A stretch of DNA of 26,648 nt from an uncultured Sphingomonadaceae bacterium. Lineage in GTDB: Bacteria; Pseudomonadota; Alphaproteobacteria; Sphingomonadales; Sphingomonadaceae. Made by a program: the position numbers and the translations under genes. The stretch spans positions 1 to 26,648 of the forward strand of contig CALKXX010000179.1 in the NCBI GenBank assembly GCA_938003725.1. The letters run 5' to 3'. Of the stretch, positions 6,969-16,318 are shown one piece after another (positions within the stretch are counted from its first letter, which is position 1; every line of letters starts with the position of its first letter). The notes beneath the pieces were generated by a model, which worked only from the letters and a program-made list of their open reading frames with translations, did not search any database and was not told the DNA's origin.

Positions 6969-7838
6969 TTAGGATTCTGCCAGCAATTTTCCAGCGACTT
7001 CGCGAATGTCGGCGCCAATTTCCGGATGCGCCAATGCCAGTGCAAAATTGGCTTCGACATACCCGACCTTTGATCCGCAATCATATCTTTTTCCGTCAAA
7101 GGTCAAGCCATGAAACGCCTGTTTGCCAATCATTTGAGCCATTGCATCGGTCAACTGAATCTCGCCACCTGCGCCAGCCTCTTGGGTTTCCAATATGCGC
7201 ATCACTTCCGGTTGCAATATATATCGCCCCGGCAGGATGAGGTTTGAAGGCGCGGTTCCTGCGGCTGGTTTTTCAACCAGGCCTTTTACCTCTGTGACAG
7301 GGCCATCGCGGTAACCGGGATCAATTACACCATAAGATGGGGTATCTTCCATCGGAATTTCGAGGGCACAGACAACATTGCCGCCAAGTTTTTCATAAGC
7401 ACCAACCATCTGTTTCATGCAACCGGGCGACCCCACCATAAACTCATCGGGCAGGAAAATCGCAAACGGCTCGTCGCCGACAATATCCCGCGCACACCAG
7501 ATGGCATGCCCTAAACCCAAAGGTTCCTGTTGCCGGACAAACACCGCATTGCCGGGCTTTAAGCGGGTACCGCGCAAAGCTGTCTTGTCTTTGCTACGGG
7601 AATCCATCGTATGTTCCAGCTCATAGGCCAGATCAAAATGGCTTTCGATCAAGTCTTTTCCGCGGCCGGTGACAAAGATCATCTGTTCGATACCGGCCTC
7701 CAACGCCTCATCAACTGCATATTGCAACAGCGGCCGGTCAACGACGGGAAACAGTTCTTTGGGAACAACTTTGGTGGCTGGCAGGAAACGAGTCCCCATG
7801 CCGGCGACCGGAAATACAGCTTTCTTGATCGGTTTCAT
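6969..7838 (-). CDS. galU: UTP--glucose-1-phosphate uridylyltransferase
   Basis: Makes UDP-glucose from UTP and glucose-1-phosphate in the cytoplasm, the precursor for galactose metabolism, LPS core and exopolysaccharide. 289 residues, normal for bacterial GalU. The N-terminal nucleotide-binding loop is FPVAGMGTRFLPATKVVPKE, followed by LLQYAVDEALEAGIEQMIFVTGRGK. LPDEFMVGSPGCMKQMV corresponds to the LPDD region, with DE here, and VKGLVEKPAAGTAPSNL carries the conserved lysine of the active site. The msrA stop is 3 bases upstream. AAGGA within the end of msrA is 13 bases from the ATG, rather far, so translation may depend on coupling. Confidence 0.97.
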   Translation of the reverse strand: MKPIKKAVFPVAGMGTRFLPATKVVPKELFPVVDRPLLQYAVDEALEAGIEQMIFVTGRGKDLIESHFDLAYELEHTMDSRSKDKTALRGTRLKPGNAVFVRQQEPLGLGHAIWCARDIVGDEPFAIFLPDEFMVGSPGCMKQMVGAYEKLGGNVVCALEIPMEDTPSYGVIDPGYRDGPVTEVKGLVEKPAAGTAPSNLILPGRYILQPEVMRILETQEAGAGGEIQLTDAMAQMIGKQAFHGLTFDGKRYDCGSKVGYVEANFALALAHPEIGADIREVAGKLLAES

Positions 7839-7841
7839 ATG

Positions 7842-8381
7842 TTAGTTCTGATCCTTCAATTTATCTGCGAACCCTGTGCGTAGCTTTTCCAGTTTTGGCG
7901 GGATGGTGGCAACGCAATAGGGGTTGCCGCGCCCCTCGTCCGCCCAATATTGCTGATGGTAATCCTCCGCCGCATACCATGTAGCCGGACCCTCTATCGT
8001 TGTTACAATAGCCTGTGTGCGTTCCGCAGCCGCGCGATCAATACCGGCCCGCGCCTCTGTTTGCTGATCCTCGTCCAACGGGAAAATGGCAGATCTGTAT
8101 TGCGTTCCGATATCATTGCCCTGACGGTTCAATTGTGTCGGATCATGGGTCGCGAAGAATATATCAAGCAAATCTGCATAGCTAACCTGATTCTCATCAA
8201 AACCGATTTTGATTGCCTCGGCATGACCAGTCGTACCGGAACAGACTTCACGGTAGGTTGGATCAGGGTTCTTGCCACCAATATAGCCGCTTTCCACCGA
8301 CGTTACCCCGGCAATGTCAGCAAATATCGCTTCTGTGCACCAGAAACATCCGCCTGCGAAAATTGCTTCCTGCATAATCAT
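7842..8381 (-). CDS. msrA: Peptide-methionine (S)-S-oxide reductase MsrA
   Basis: Repairs methionine-S-sulfoxide in proteins. 179 residues with the signature GGCFWCTEA (catalytic Cys12), GYIGGKNPDPTYREVCSGTTGHAEA, FFATHDPTQLNRQGNDIGTQYRS and YHQQYW, all standard. NPYC near the C-terminus could supply the resolving cysteine. No signal peptide, so cytoplasmic. Two ATGs are possible (8381 and 8375); GAGGA is 4 bases from the first and 10 from the second, so the internal one is a fair alternative. It lies 10 bases after the RND permease stop and 3 before galU, hence probably co-transcribed with the efflux genes. The pairing may reflect a shared oxidant response (inference). Confidence 0.97.
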   Translation of the reverse strand: MIMQEAIFAGGCFWCTEAIFADIAGVTSVESGYIGGKNPDPTYREVCSGTTGHAEAIKIGFDENQVSYADLLDIFFATHDPTQLNRQGNDIGTQYRSAIFPLDEDQQTEARAGIDRAAAERTQAIVTTIEGPATWYAAEDYHQQYWADEGRGNPYCVATIPPKLEKLRTGFADKLKDQN

Positions 8382-8391
8382 TCATTCCTCT

Positions 8392-11300
8392 TTATGCGGG
8401 CACGGGTCGATCGCCAGCATCTCCCCCGCCATTTTTTTCTTTTTCCACCCGCCGCTCTTCATCACGGCGCGCGACTAGCCAATACATAACTGGGGTCACG
8501 ATCCGGGAAAGCAAGGTCGAGCTGATCAGTCCGCCGATGATGATGATTGCGACAGGCGCATATAACGCGCCGCCAAGCAAAGCCAATGGTAACAGCCCGC
8601 CAATCGCAGTAACCGAAGTCAAAAGAACCGGCAGGAATCGGACTTCGCCCGCCTGTTCGATCGCTTCCCTCAATCCCATGCCGCGATCTCGCAACTGAGT
8701 CGTAAAATCGACGAGCAGAATAGAGTTTTTGATCTCAATACCGATGAGCGCAATAAACCCGATAATCGACATGAAGCCCAGACTATTCCCGGTAATATAT
8801 AGCGCAATCAATCCGCCAAATGTGCCCAGCGGAATGACACCTGCCACCACGATTGTCTCCCTGAACCGCCGGAACTCAGCGACAAGAATTGCAAAGATAA
8901 GTAACAACGCGGTCGCGATAATCGGCCCGAAATTCCCGAATGCGTCGGCTATTGCCTCGCTCTCACCGCCGATGGAATAGGTATAACCTTCGGGAAACTC
9001 AATCTTCTCAACCTCTCGCAAAACCCGGTCGGTTATCGTTGCTGGGACAGCGCCATATTCCACCTGAGCCGTCACTGAAACCGAGCGCTCCAACTGATAG
9101 CGCTGAATCTCCGGCGGGACATTTGTCAATCGCGGATTACTTACTTGGGACAATGGGATCGGATCACCACTGCGGGTCGCCAAATACACATCATCCAAAG
9201 CGGATATTGGCTGTGTCTCGTTCAGCGGTAACCGGACGGTAACGGGATAATTATCCCCCTCCTGATCGCGGAATGTCGCTGCCCGTTCGCCGCTGATCGC
9301 GAGGCGCAATGCACGCCGCGGTTCGCCCGGCGGGATATCAAGCAACGCGACCTTATTCTCGTCCAACCCGATATCCAGATCGATTTTGTCAGTTCTTATG
9401 GGATTATTGATATCTCTGGCCCCGCGCGTATTGCGCATAGCCAATTCAACCTGACCAGCCATGTCTTTCAATACCGCCAGTTCCGGACCGGATACCCGGA
9501 TAACGATAGGAGCCTCCACCGGAGCGCCGTTCGAAAATGGTGCCAATTTAACGCGAGCGCCCGGCACATTGTCGAATTTTTCGCGCAACCGTTCGATTAG
9601 GACGGAGCCTTTGCCCGCTTCCCATTCATCAAGTACGGCTAGTATCTCACCATAATTTGTCCGTTCCGCGCCCGGTGCGACATTGTAAAATACTTGTGGA
9701 TTGCCGCTACCAACATTCTCCGCGCGTATCTTTATATCCGGTTCTGCCGCCAGAATAGCGGCTACCTCGCGGACGGCCTTGTCCGTCTGATCAAGACTAC
9801 TTCCCTGTTCGGTTTCTATGGATACCCGGAAATAAGGCGCATCGGAATAAGGGAAAAGTGAGAACCCCATAGAAGGGACCAGCGCAAAGGCCGACATACA
9901 ACATACCATCGCAATAATGAACGTCTTCCATGGCGCCCCCAGAGATTTGTGTAATATCGGCCGATATAGTCTTTGAATTTTATCGTTTAACCAACGCAGG
10001 GCCGCATTGCCCTCGGGATTTTCATCTCTGCGCAAAATGCGGCTCGCCAGAAACGGTATGAGCGAGAGTGATATTACCAGTGATGCCAATACCGTCAGCA
10101 TGATCGAAAGAAAAAAGGATTTTGTATAGGAACCCGGGCCGCCCGGCAGGAATAACAACGGTGCAAAGGCAATCACCAAAACAAAAGTAGAGCCAATGAC
10201 GGCTGCCCGGATTTCCAGGCTTGCATCAATCGCTGCCTGGGTTCGCGTTTTGCCCATCCGCAGATGACGCGCGATATTTTCCGTCACAACGATACTATCG
10301 TCGACCAACAAGCCCAAGGATACAATAAACCCGGCAATGGAAAGCTGGCTCAAATTATATCCCAGCACATATAATGCCAGCATTCCCGATGCCAGTGACA
10401 ATGGTATTGAAATCATAACGATGAAGGAGGCACGCGAGCCAAGGGGTAGCAAAGTGATAATCACTAACCCGATTGCGATCGCAAAATCGCGGGTTAGCTC
10501 GCTTAACCTGCGTTCCACATCATTACTTTGGTCAAATTGTTCCACCATCTGAATATCAGGCGGTAATTTTTGCATTTGCCGTTCAAGTTCTTTGTCCAGC
10601 TCAACCTTCAACCGCGTCACATCAACGCCGTCTTTCTGGTTAGCAGTAACAAAGACAGCCCGCTTCCCATTGTGCCGCGTTCGGTAAATTTGTTCAGCAG
10701 CACCCCATTTCACTTCCGCAACATCGTCAATTGTTAGAAGTTTGCCGCCGGACGCGCGAAGCGGTAGCCGTTTAATCGTATCGAGATCGCGATAGGCGCC
10801 GCCTGCCTCAACGTTCAACCGCCTACCGCCACTTTGTACGGCGCCGCCGGGCAGCTCTATTCCACCTTGTCGCAGCGCATCCGCTACAGCGCTTGGTGGC
10901 ACTCTAAGCTCTGATAAGCGCGCCGGATCAATCTCAACGCTTACTTCCGGTTGCGGCAGACCATGTATCTCTGCTTCGCGCACGCCTTTATAGCGCGTCA
11001 GGCTGTCAGCCAGATCATCGGCATATTTTTCAATTCTGCGCCATGACGCGGCTTCACTGACTAGCGCCAATTGAACAATCGCGGCTTCCGTTGTCCGATA
11101 TTTTTGAAATTCCAGCCGTTGAAGGTTTTGCGGCAATGTGTCGCGAATTGCAGATACTTCGCGGACCACATCATCAAAATAGCCGTCGACGTCGCCCGAC
11201 CAATTGCTAAATTCCACGTTGATAAAGGTTCCACCATCAGTACTTTTGGACTCGACTTCGACCACATCGTCGAGCCCCTGCACCACCTCTTCAATTGGCT

Positions 11301-11490
11301 TTGCGACTGTCTCTTCCATATCCTGCGCATCGGCACCCGGTTGGATCGCAATAATATTGACGACAGGAATTGGAAAATGCGGGTCCACTGCGCGCGGGAT
11401 ATTTAGCAAAGCGAAAATACCAAGCAAAACCAAAAGCAGGAACATGACGAGCGTCAGTTGCCAACGCGAAATGACAAAATTCGCTAGCAT
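8392..11490 (-). CDS. RND efflux transporter permease (HAE1-like)
   Basis: 1032 residues, typical for AcrB/MexB-type trimeric pumps. It starts MLANFVISRWQLTLVMFLLLVLL (first helix), then a periplasmic porter domain. TM4 contains GLLVDDSIVVTENIARH with the proton-relay aspartates 397 and 398, and TM10 has GIEIKNSILLVDF with Lys921. These are the three ionisable residues needed for proton coupling, so the pump looks functional. A second porter half follows the central helices, and the C-terminus is charged. Drives drugs, lipids or other amphiphiles from membrane or periplasm outward, with the adaptor encoded 24 bases upstream. No outer-membrane channel gene is nearby, so a TolC-like protein from elsewhere must serve. 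The substrate is not predictable. Confidence 0.96.
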   Translation of the reverse strand: MLANFVISRWQLTLVMFLLLVLLGIFALLNIPRAVDPHFPIPVVNIIAIQPGADAQDMEETVAKPIEEVVQGLDDVVEVESKSTDGGTFINVEFSNWSGDVDGYFDDVVREVSAIRDTLPQNLQRLEFQKYRTTEAAIVQLALVSEAASWRRIEKYADDLADSLTRYKGVREAEIHGLPQPEVSVEIDPARLSELRVPPSAVADALRQGGIELPGGAVQSGGRRLNVEAGGAYRDLDTIKRLPLRASGGKLLTIDDVAEVKWGAAEQIYRTRHNGKRAVFVTANQKDGVDVTRLKVELDKELERQMQKLPPDIQMVEQFDQSNDVERRLSELTRDFAIAIGLVIITLLPLGSRASFIVMISIPLSLASGMLALYVLGYNLSQLSIAGFIVSLGLLVDDSIVVTENIARHLRMGKTRTQAAIDASLEIRAAVIGSTFVLVIAFAPLLFLPGGPGSYTKSFFLSIMLTVLASLVISLSLIPFLASRILRRDENPEGNAALRWLNDKIQRLYRPILHKSLGAPWKTFIIAMVCCMSAFALVPSMGFSLFPYSDAPYFRVSIETEQGSSLDQTDKAVREVAAILAAEPDIKIRAENVGSGNPQVFYNVAPGAERTNYGEILAVLDEWEAGKGSVLIERLREKFDNVPGARVKLAPFSNGAPVEAPIVIRVSGPELAVLKDMAGQVELAMRNTRGARDINNPIRTDKIDLDIGLDENKVALLDIPPGEPRRALRLAISGERAATFRDQEGDNYPVTVRLPLNETQPISALDDVYLATRSGDPIPLSQVSNPRLTNVPPEIQRYQLERSVSVTAQVEYGAVPATITDRVLREVEKIEFPEGYTYSIGGESEAIADAFGNFGPIIATALLLIFAILVAEFRRFRETIVVAGVIPLGTFGGLIALYITGNSLGFMSIIGFIALIGIEIKNSILLVDFTTQLRDRGMGLREAIEQAGEVRFLPVLLTSVTAIGGLLPLALLGGALYAPVAIIIIGGLISSTLLSRIVTPVMYWLVARRDEERRVEKEKNGGGDAGDRPVPA

Positions 11491-11514
11491 CTCAGATTTC
11501 GATGCCCGTATCTA

Positions 11515-12573
11515 TCATTTGACGGTACGGACCGGTTTTATCTCATCGCCGTTTTGGAGTTTTTCAACACCTCGCACGACCACATTATCGCCCTCGACAA
11601 GTCCCGAGGCAATTTCCAGGCTGTCGTCGGTCAATTCACCAATCACCACATTGCGCTGTTTGACTTTGTTATTTTCTCCGACCACGAAGACAAGACCTTC
11701 GCCGGACCGTACTCCGAAAATCGCGGTCGCAGGAACCGAAATCGTGCCGTCATTATCTCGCGAAACTTCGATATTCACTGTTCCCAGTTGCCCCGAACGA
11801 AGGCGCCCGTTTGAGGGAAGCAGAAAACTGACTTCAAATGTCCCGGTGCGTTCGTCGGCTCGCCCATCTTTCTCACTCACAACAGCCTGAATGGGATCGG
11901 GACCCAATGCATCGATTGATACGCTCGCTTGCATGCCAACACGTACACGTGATGCATCCCGGTCCGTCAGCGGGACCCGCAGCACATAACCTTTGCCTGT
12001 TTCTCCCAGTATCAACGCCGTCATCCCGGCCGAGACAATCTGGCCGCTGTCGATGTTCCGCCGTAAAATGATGCCGCTGCTCGGTGCGATGATATTCGCC
12101 GTGCGACTTGAGAAGCCTGTTGTTTCGACCCTTGCAGAAGCTGCGCGAGCAGCCGCTTCTGCTTGCTCCAGCCGAGCTTTGGTTACCCACCCATCTACGA
12201 ACAGTTTTTCCATCCGCGCAAATTCGGCGTCAGCACGGTCGCGTTCTGCTTTTGCAGCGTCTAGGTCCGCCGCAACCATACTGGTATCAAGTGCGGCCAA
12301 TATTGTGCCGCGCTGCACCTGATCGCCTTCGTCAAATCGTACAGACGCCACTTTCCCCGATGTCGTAAAGCCCAGTTCAGTCTCTCGCCGCAGCCTGACC
12401 GTTCCCGCGGTCGTTATTGTTTCGTTCTGACTAGCAGGTTGTACCGTTACAATCGCCGCAGCAATCGGGTCTTTGTTTTTTAGCTCTTCCTCAGGCTCAT
12501 TTTGACCGCAAGCAGAGGTGGCCAGCGCGCCGGCTAAAATCAGAAGTTTAAGTTTTGCTATTTCCAACGCCAA
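11515..12573 (-). CDS. RND efflux periplasmic adaptor (membrane fusion protein)
   Basis: 352 residues. A signal with probable lipobox LATSAC, so likely lipid-anchored in the periplasm. Then a barrel/lipoyl part (TAGTVRLRRETELGFTTSGKV, VRFDEGDQVQRGTILAALD), an alpha-helical hairpin (about residues 105-155, rich in Ala/Glu/Arg), the second lipoyl half (TANIIAPSSGIILRRNIDSGQIV), a beta barrel and a membrane-proximal domain (LVEGDNVVVRGVEKL). It couples the permease downstream to an outer-membrane channel. The frame is open to 12696, but that would run through the aqpZ terminator. The TTG at 12573, with AGGGA 10 bases upstream and a lipoprotein signal directly after it, is the better start; TTG 12567 is also possible. 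Confidence 0.9.
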   Translation of the reverse strand: MALEIAKLKLLILAGALATSACGQNEPEEELKNKDPIAAAIVTVQPASQNETITTAGTVRLRRETELGFTTSGKVASVRFDEGDQVQRGTILAALDTSMVAADLDAAKAERDRADAEFARMEKLFVDGWVTKARLEQAEAAARAASARVETTGFSSRTANIIAPSSGIILRRNIDSGQIVSAGMTALILGETGKGYVLRVPLTDRDASRVRVGMQASVSIDALGPDPIQAVVSEKDGRADERTGTFEVSFLLPSNGRLRSGQLGTVNIEVSRDNDGTISVPATAIFGVRSGEGLVFVVGENNKVKQRNVVIGELTDDSLEIASGLVEGDNVVVRGVEKLQNGDEIKPVRTVK

Positions 12574-12602
12574 CGAAGCTTGATCCCTATTGCCCAAATG
12601 CC

Positions 12603-12631
12603 TTCTTAAGTGGCGAAGGCGGCGTGACCAA
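12603..12631 (-). promoter_or_regulatory. Possible promoter of the efflux operon
   Basis: Read on the minus strand: TTGGTC (12631-12626), 17 bases, TAAGAA (12608-12603). It sits between the aqpZ terminator and the adaptor TTG start, which is where a promoter must be. The hexamers are weak matches. Confidence 0.3.
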
Positions 12632-12653
12632 CAGAAAATTGCATTTTGCAACG

Positions 12654-12684
12654 AAAAAGGGCCAGATCTTGCGATCGGCCCTTT
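12654..12684 (-). terminator. Terminator of aqpZ
   Basis: Stem AAAGGGCC/GGCCCTTT (12656-12663 with 12677-12684) continues through a bulged A into GATC/GATC with loop TTGC. On the minus strand it ends in TTTTT. It lies about 30 bases after the aqpZ stop and separates that gene from the efflux operon. Confidence 0.9.
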
Positions 12685-12714
12685 CTTTTCGGTCAAATTT
12701 TTGAAAACGGAAGG

Positions 12715-13437
12715 TTAACCCTCTGTTCCGACGATGTCTTTTCCGTCTTGTCCCATCAATTTATAAACAAAACCGGCCAAGATAGCGCCAACGATAGGTG
12801 CAACCCAGAACATCCACAATTGTGTCAAAGCCATGCCGCCCTCCATAAGTGCCGGACCGGTGCTCCGTGCCGGATTAACGGAGGTATTCGTGATCGGGAT
12901 ACTGATCAGATGGATTAATGTTAAACCAAGGCCGATCGCCAAAGGCGCAAAGCCCGCTGGCGCACGCCCATCGGTTGCGCCCAATATGATGATCAGGAAG
13001 AAGAATGTTAGCAATATTTCAATCGCTATCCCCGCTCCCATTGCATAGCCACCGGGAGATTTCTCTCCAACACCATTTGCCGCTAGGCCATTTTGAGCGA
13101 TATCATAGCCAGCATTTCCGCTTGCTATCAAATATAGCACCGCAGCCGCCGCGACAGCACCAACCACTTGCGCGATAATATATACAGGAATCTCGTTAGC
13201 CGGAAAACGTCCGCCAGCCCACAATCCAATGGTTACAGCAGGATTGAGATGACAGCCGCTAATATGACCGATGGCATAGGCCATGGTTACAACCGTAAGA
13301 CCGAAAGCGAGTGACACGCCAAGCAATCCAATGCCTACTTCTGGAAATGCAGCTGAAATGACGGCGCTTCCGCACCCTCCGAATACCAACCAGAACGTCC
13401 CTAGAAACTCTGCCAATGCCTTTTGCATTGCTGACAT
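12715..13437 (-). CDS. aqpZ: Aquaporin Z
   Basis: Six-helix water channel of the inner membrane, 240 residues as in E. coli AqpZ (231). Both pore loops are present: HISGCHLNPAVTIGLWAGGRF and ITNTSVNPARSTGPAL, with intact NPA boxes and the Cys preceding the first loop typical of water-selective AqpZ. Starts MSAMQKALAEFLGTFWLVFGGCGSAV. The frame extends upstream to 13485, but GGGGGAGA lies about 8 bases before ATG 13437. Following tsaC on the same strand by 122 bases, it has its own promoter candidate and a strong terminator, so it is probably a single-gene unit. Likely role: rapid water flow during osmotic change. Confidence 0.96.
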   Translation of the reverse strand: MSAMQKALAEFLGTFWLVFGGCGSAVISAAFPEVGIGLLGVSLAFGLTVVTMAYAIGHISGCHLNPAVTIGLWAGGRFPANEIPVYIIAQVVGAVAAAAVLYLIASGNAGYDIAQNGLAANGVGEKSPGGYAMGAGIAIEILLTFFFLIIILGATDGRAPAGFAPLAIGLGLTLIHLISIPITNTSVNPARSTGPALMEGGMALTQLWMFWVAPIVGAILAGFVYKLMGQDGKDIVGTEG

Positions 13438-13491
13438 AACTATTCTCCCCCAATGTTGATGGCTGCAACCCCAATCGCGTTGCAAAGCAAT

Positions 13492-13520
13492 ATGATATCA
13501 GAAAAGATCAGCCTATCCAA
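13492..13520 (-). promoter_or_regulatory. Putative promoter of aqpZ
   Basis: Minus-strand TTGGAT (13520-13515), 17-base spacer, TATCAT (13497-13492), about 55 bases before the aqpZ start. Good -10, moderate -35. Confidence 0.45.
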
Positions 13521-13559
13521 ATTTCATTGGGTCAATTCATGTAACAAGGACCATGGCTA

Positions 13560-14516
13560 TCAGGCAGATGCGCGTTTCAATCGATCATTTATGGCGACAC
13601 CGATACCATCATCCCTGACGGGCGCGACGGCCAATTTTCTCTGCTGGCTAGCATCTGCCCTATGGAGATATGCAAACAGATTGCTGGCGGCCTCTGCCAA
13701 ATCTCCTGAAGGTGATAGATTAAGGTCTCCGTCGATATTGCCAAACCCGATATGAAACTCATCTGGAGCCGGGCTTGATGCATTGAGCCTCAGCGGTTTG
13801 GATGGCGCATAGTGGCTCACCATCTGGCCCGGTGCGGTAATTTTGCTGACGGATGCAAGCTTGGTCACAGGATGATCGATAATATTTTCGATCATCTCAG
13901 CGGTAATTGGCCCCGGCCTTAAGATATAACACTGGTTGGCTTCAATTTTGACAATCGTCGATTCTATGCCTTGCGACGCGACGCCGCCATCCAATATGAA
14001 CGGAGCCTTGTTACCCAAGCTTTCTGCAACATGCAGTGGTGAGGTTGGACTGATTCCGCCGCTCCGATTTGCCGAAGGAGCAGCCAAAGCAAGACCGGTC
14101 GCCTCCAACAATGCGCGCATCATCGGGTGCGCGGGGCTCCTCAGCGCTACGGTTTCAAGGCCGGCCGTCACAGCTGGCGTAACCGGGCAATTCTTCACTT
14201 TGGGTATAACAAGTGTCAACGGTCCGGGCCAAAAGGCACTCGCCAACTTTTCCGAAAGCGGGCAAAATTGCCCGATTAGTTTTGCCGCATACAGATCGAG
14301 AACGTGCAAGATTAAAGGATTGAAATCGGGACGGCCTTTTGTGCGATAAATCTCGGCTACAGCTTTTGCATTGCTGGAATCAGCCGCCAATCCGTAAACC
14401 GTTTCAGTTGGCACCGCACAAAGTTTACCGGCCCTCAACAGGCGAGCGGCCCGCGCGATATCTTTGCTATCGTAGGCCGCGGTGTCTCCGACAATTTCAT
14501 CATTTGAGCCTGACAT
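13560..14516 (-). CDS. tsaC: L-threonylcarbamoyladenylate synthase, Sua5 type
   Basis: Makes threonylcarbamoyl-AMP from threonine, bicarbonate and ATP, the first step of the t6A37 tRNA modification. About 318 residues with two parts. The YrdC domain (ARAARLLRAGKLCAVPTETVYGLAADS, IYRTKGRPDFNPLILHV, LRSPAHPMMRALL, LAAPSANRSGGISPT, LRPGPITAEMIE) is complete. A C-terminal Sua5 domain follows after the linker ITAPGQMVSHYAPSKP, so this is the long Sua5 form and not short TsaC. The start is uncertain: ATG 14516 is chosen, but ATG 14543 in the same frame is possible and neither has a clear ribosome site. It is divergent from the acyl-CoA dehydrogenase, with a shared upstream region of about 50 bases. 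Confidence 0.95.
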   Translation of the reverse strand: MSGSNDEIVGDTAAYDSKDIARAARLLRAGKLCAVPTETVYGLAADSSNAKAVAEIYRTKGRPDFNPLILHVLDLYAAKLIGQFCPLSEKLASAFWPGPLTLVIPKVKNCPVTPAVTAGLETVALRSPAHPMMRALLEATGLALAAPSANRSGGISPTSPLHVAESLGNKAPFILDGGVASQGIESTIVKIEANQCYILRPGPITAEMIENIIDHPVTKLASVSKITAPGQMVSHYAPSKPLRLNASSPAPDEFHIGFGNIDGDLNLSPSGDLAEAASNLFAYLHRADASQQRKLAVAPVRDDGIGVAINDRLKRASA

Positions 14517-14566
14517 GAATGACGCTATAGCCCGCCTAGACATCAAGCAATAGCGGATAAATATTT

Positions 14567-16318
14567 ATGAGTTTCACAGCGCCTGGCCGGGAGCAGAACT
14601 TTGTTCTCAAACATATCGCCAATATTGGAAAACTGGCCGAACATCGGCGCTTTGCCGGCGCGAGTGAGGATATGGTAGAAGCCATTGTCGAAGGCATTGG
14701 ACAATTTGCCGCCGGAGAATTCGCGCCGCTCAACAGGATCGGTGACACAGTCGGTGCCAAATGGGCAAACGGCGAAGTCACGCTGCCATCCGGGTATAAA
14801 GAAGCCTATGGCAAATTTGTAGAGAGCGGTTGGGCCTCGATTGACGGGTCAGAGGATTTTGGCGGACAGGGACTACCCTATACGCTGTCTGCGCTAATAT
14901 TAGAGACATGCGGGGCCGCTAATTTTGCATTCACCCTATGCCCCATGCTGAGTTTTGGAGCCATTGAGGCCATTCATGCGCACGGCAGTGAAGAGCAAAA
15001 GGCCAATTATCTACCAAGTTTGATATCCGGTGCTTGGACCGGGACCATGAATTTGACGGAACCACAGGCAGGATCAGATGTCGGCGCTCTGCGCGCTACG
15101 GCCGAGCCTATTGATGATGGCGAGCATACGGGAAAATACCGGATAAAAGGCCAAAAGATTTTCATCACCTTCGGCGAGCATGACCTAACCGAAAATATTG
15201 TCCATCTTGTGCTGGCAAGAACGCCGGGCGCACCGGAAGGAACGCGGGGTATCTCGCTATTCATCGTTCCGAAATACCATCTTGATGCCGATGGCAAACC
15301 AGGCGCGCAAAATGACGTCAAATGCGTATCGATTGAGCACAAGATAGGTATCCACGCGTCTCCGACTTGCGTGATGGCCTATGGCGAAAATGATGAATGT
15401 ATCGGCGAAATGATTGGCGGAGAATTTGGCGGGATGAAAGCCATGTTCACGATGATGAACAACGCCCGTATAAATGTCGGTTCTCAAGGGGTCCAGATCG
15501 CAGAGCGCGCTACACAGCAAGCGGCACATTTTGCGGCTGAGCGCATTCAATCGGCGCGTGCCGGCAGCGGCAATAAGAGCAGTGTGGCGATTATTGAACA
15601 TCCTGACGTGCGGCGGATGTTGCTGCGATCCAAAACGCTAACGCAGGCCGCACGGGCATTGTTATATTACGCTACTTCTGCGGTAGATGGCGCCACGTTG
15701 GGAGATACAGAAGCCAAATCACGTGCAGAAATTCTTACTCCGTTGATCAAGGGATATGGCACCGATATTGGCAATGAGGTCGCCTCTATTGGCGTGCAGG
15801 TCCATGGCGGCATGGGTTTTGTTGAAGAAACTGGCGCAGGTCAGCATTTTCGAGATGCGCGCATAGCCCCAATTTATGAAGGCACAAACGGCATTCAGGC
15901 AGCAGATCTGGTGGGCCGCAAACTTGGGTTGGACGGCGGCGACGCGATGATGTCGCTTATCGCAGATATTCGGGCCGAAGCGAAACATGATGCGGCGCTG
16001 GCATCCTTGGCGCAAGATTGCGAAGACATAGCCGAATGGATGTCTGGCGGCGATGCCTCCATTGATGATCGCCTAGCCGGAAGCTATCCCTTTATGACGA
16101 TGCTCGCCACGGCCACCTGCGGTATGCTTATGGCCCAACAATATCGGATCGCGTCCGATGAACTGGGCGATGGGAATGACCCTTTCCTGAAAGCAAAGCT
16201 CGTGACCACCCGTTACTATCTGGATCATCTCGTCCCGGAAGCGTTGGGTCTGAAAGCGGCGGCAATGGGGGGTGCCGATATTTTGTATCAGCTTGATAGC
16301 GAACAACTAGCAAGCTGA
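14567..16318 (+). CDS. Acyl-CoA dehydrogenase (long, DmdC-like subclass)
   Basis: FAD enzyme that oxidises an acyl-CoA thioester to the 2,3-enoyl-CoA; the substrate is not determined. 583 residues, the length of the long subclass that includes methylmercaptopropionyl-CoA dehydrogenase, with an N-terminal extension (YKEAYGKFVESGWASIDGSEDFGGQG) and a C-terminal extra domain. Core motifs are MNLTEPQAGSDVGALRATAEP (FAD-binding), GQKIFITFGEHD, GGMGFVEETGAGQHFRDARI and IAPIYEGTNGIQAADL, where Glu438 is the expected catalytic base. The ATG at 14567 has no strong ribosome site. The stop overlaps the start of the DUF815 gene (TGATG), a sign of coupled translation. Confidence 0.96.
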   Translation: MSFTAPGREQNFVLKHIANIGKLAEHRRFAGASEDMVEAIVEGIGQFAAGEFAPLNRIGDTVGAKWANGEVTLPSGYKEAYGKFVESGWASIDGSEDFGGQGLPYTLSALILETCGAANFAFTLCPMLSFGAIEAIHAHGSEEQKANYLPSLISGAWTGTMNLTEPQAGSDVGALRATAEPIDDGEHTGKYRIKGQKIFITFGEHDLTENIVHLVLARTPGAPEGTRGISLFIVPKYHLDADGKPGAQNDVKCVSIEHKIGIHASPTCVMAYGENDECIGEMIGGEFGGMKAMFTMMNNARINVGSQGVQIAERATQQAAHFAAERIQSARAGSGNKSSVAIIEHPDVRRMLLRSKTLTQAARALLYYATSAVDGATLGDTEAKSRAEILTPLIKGYGTDIGNEVASIGVQVHGGMGFVEETGAGQHFRDARIAPIYEGTNGIQAADLVGRKLGLDGGDAMMSLIADIRAEAKHDAALASLAQDCEDIAEWMSGGDASIDDRLAGSYPFMTMLATATCGMLMAQQYRIASDELGDGNDPFLKAKLVTTRYYLDHLVPEALGLKAAAMGGADILYQLDSEQLAS

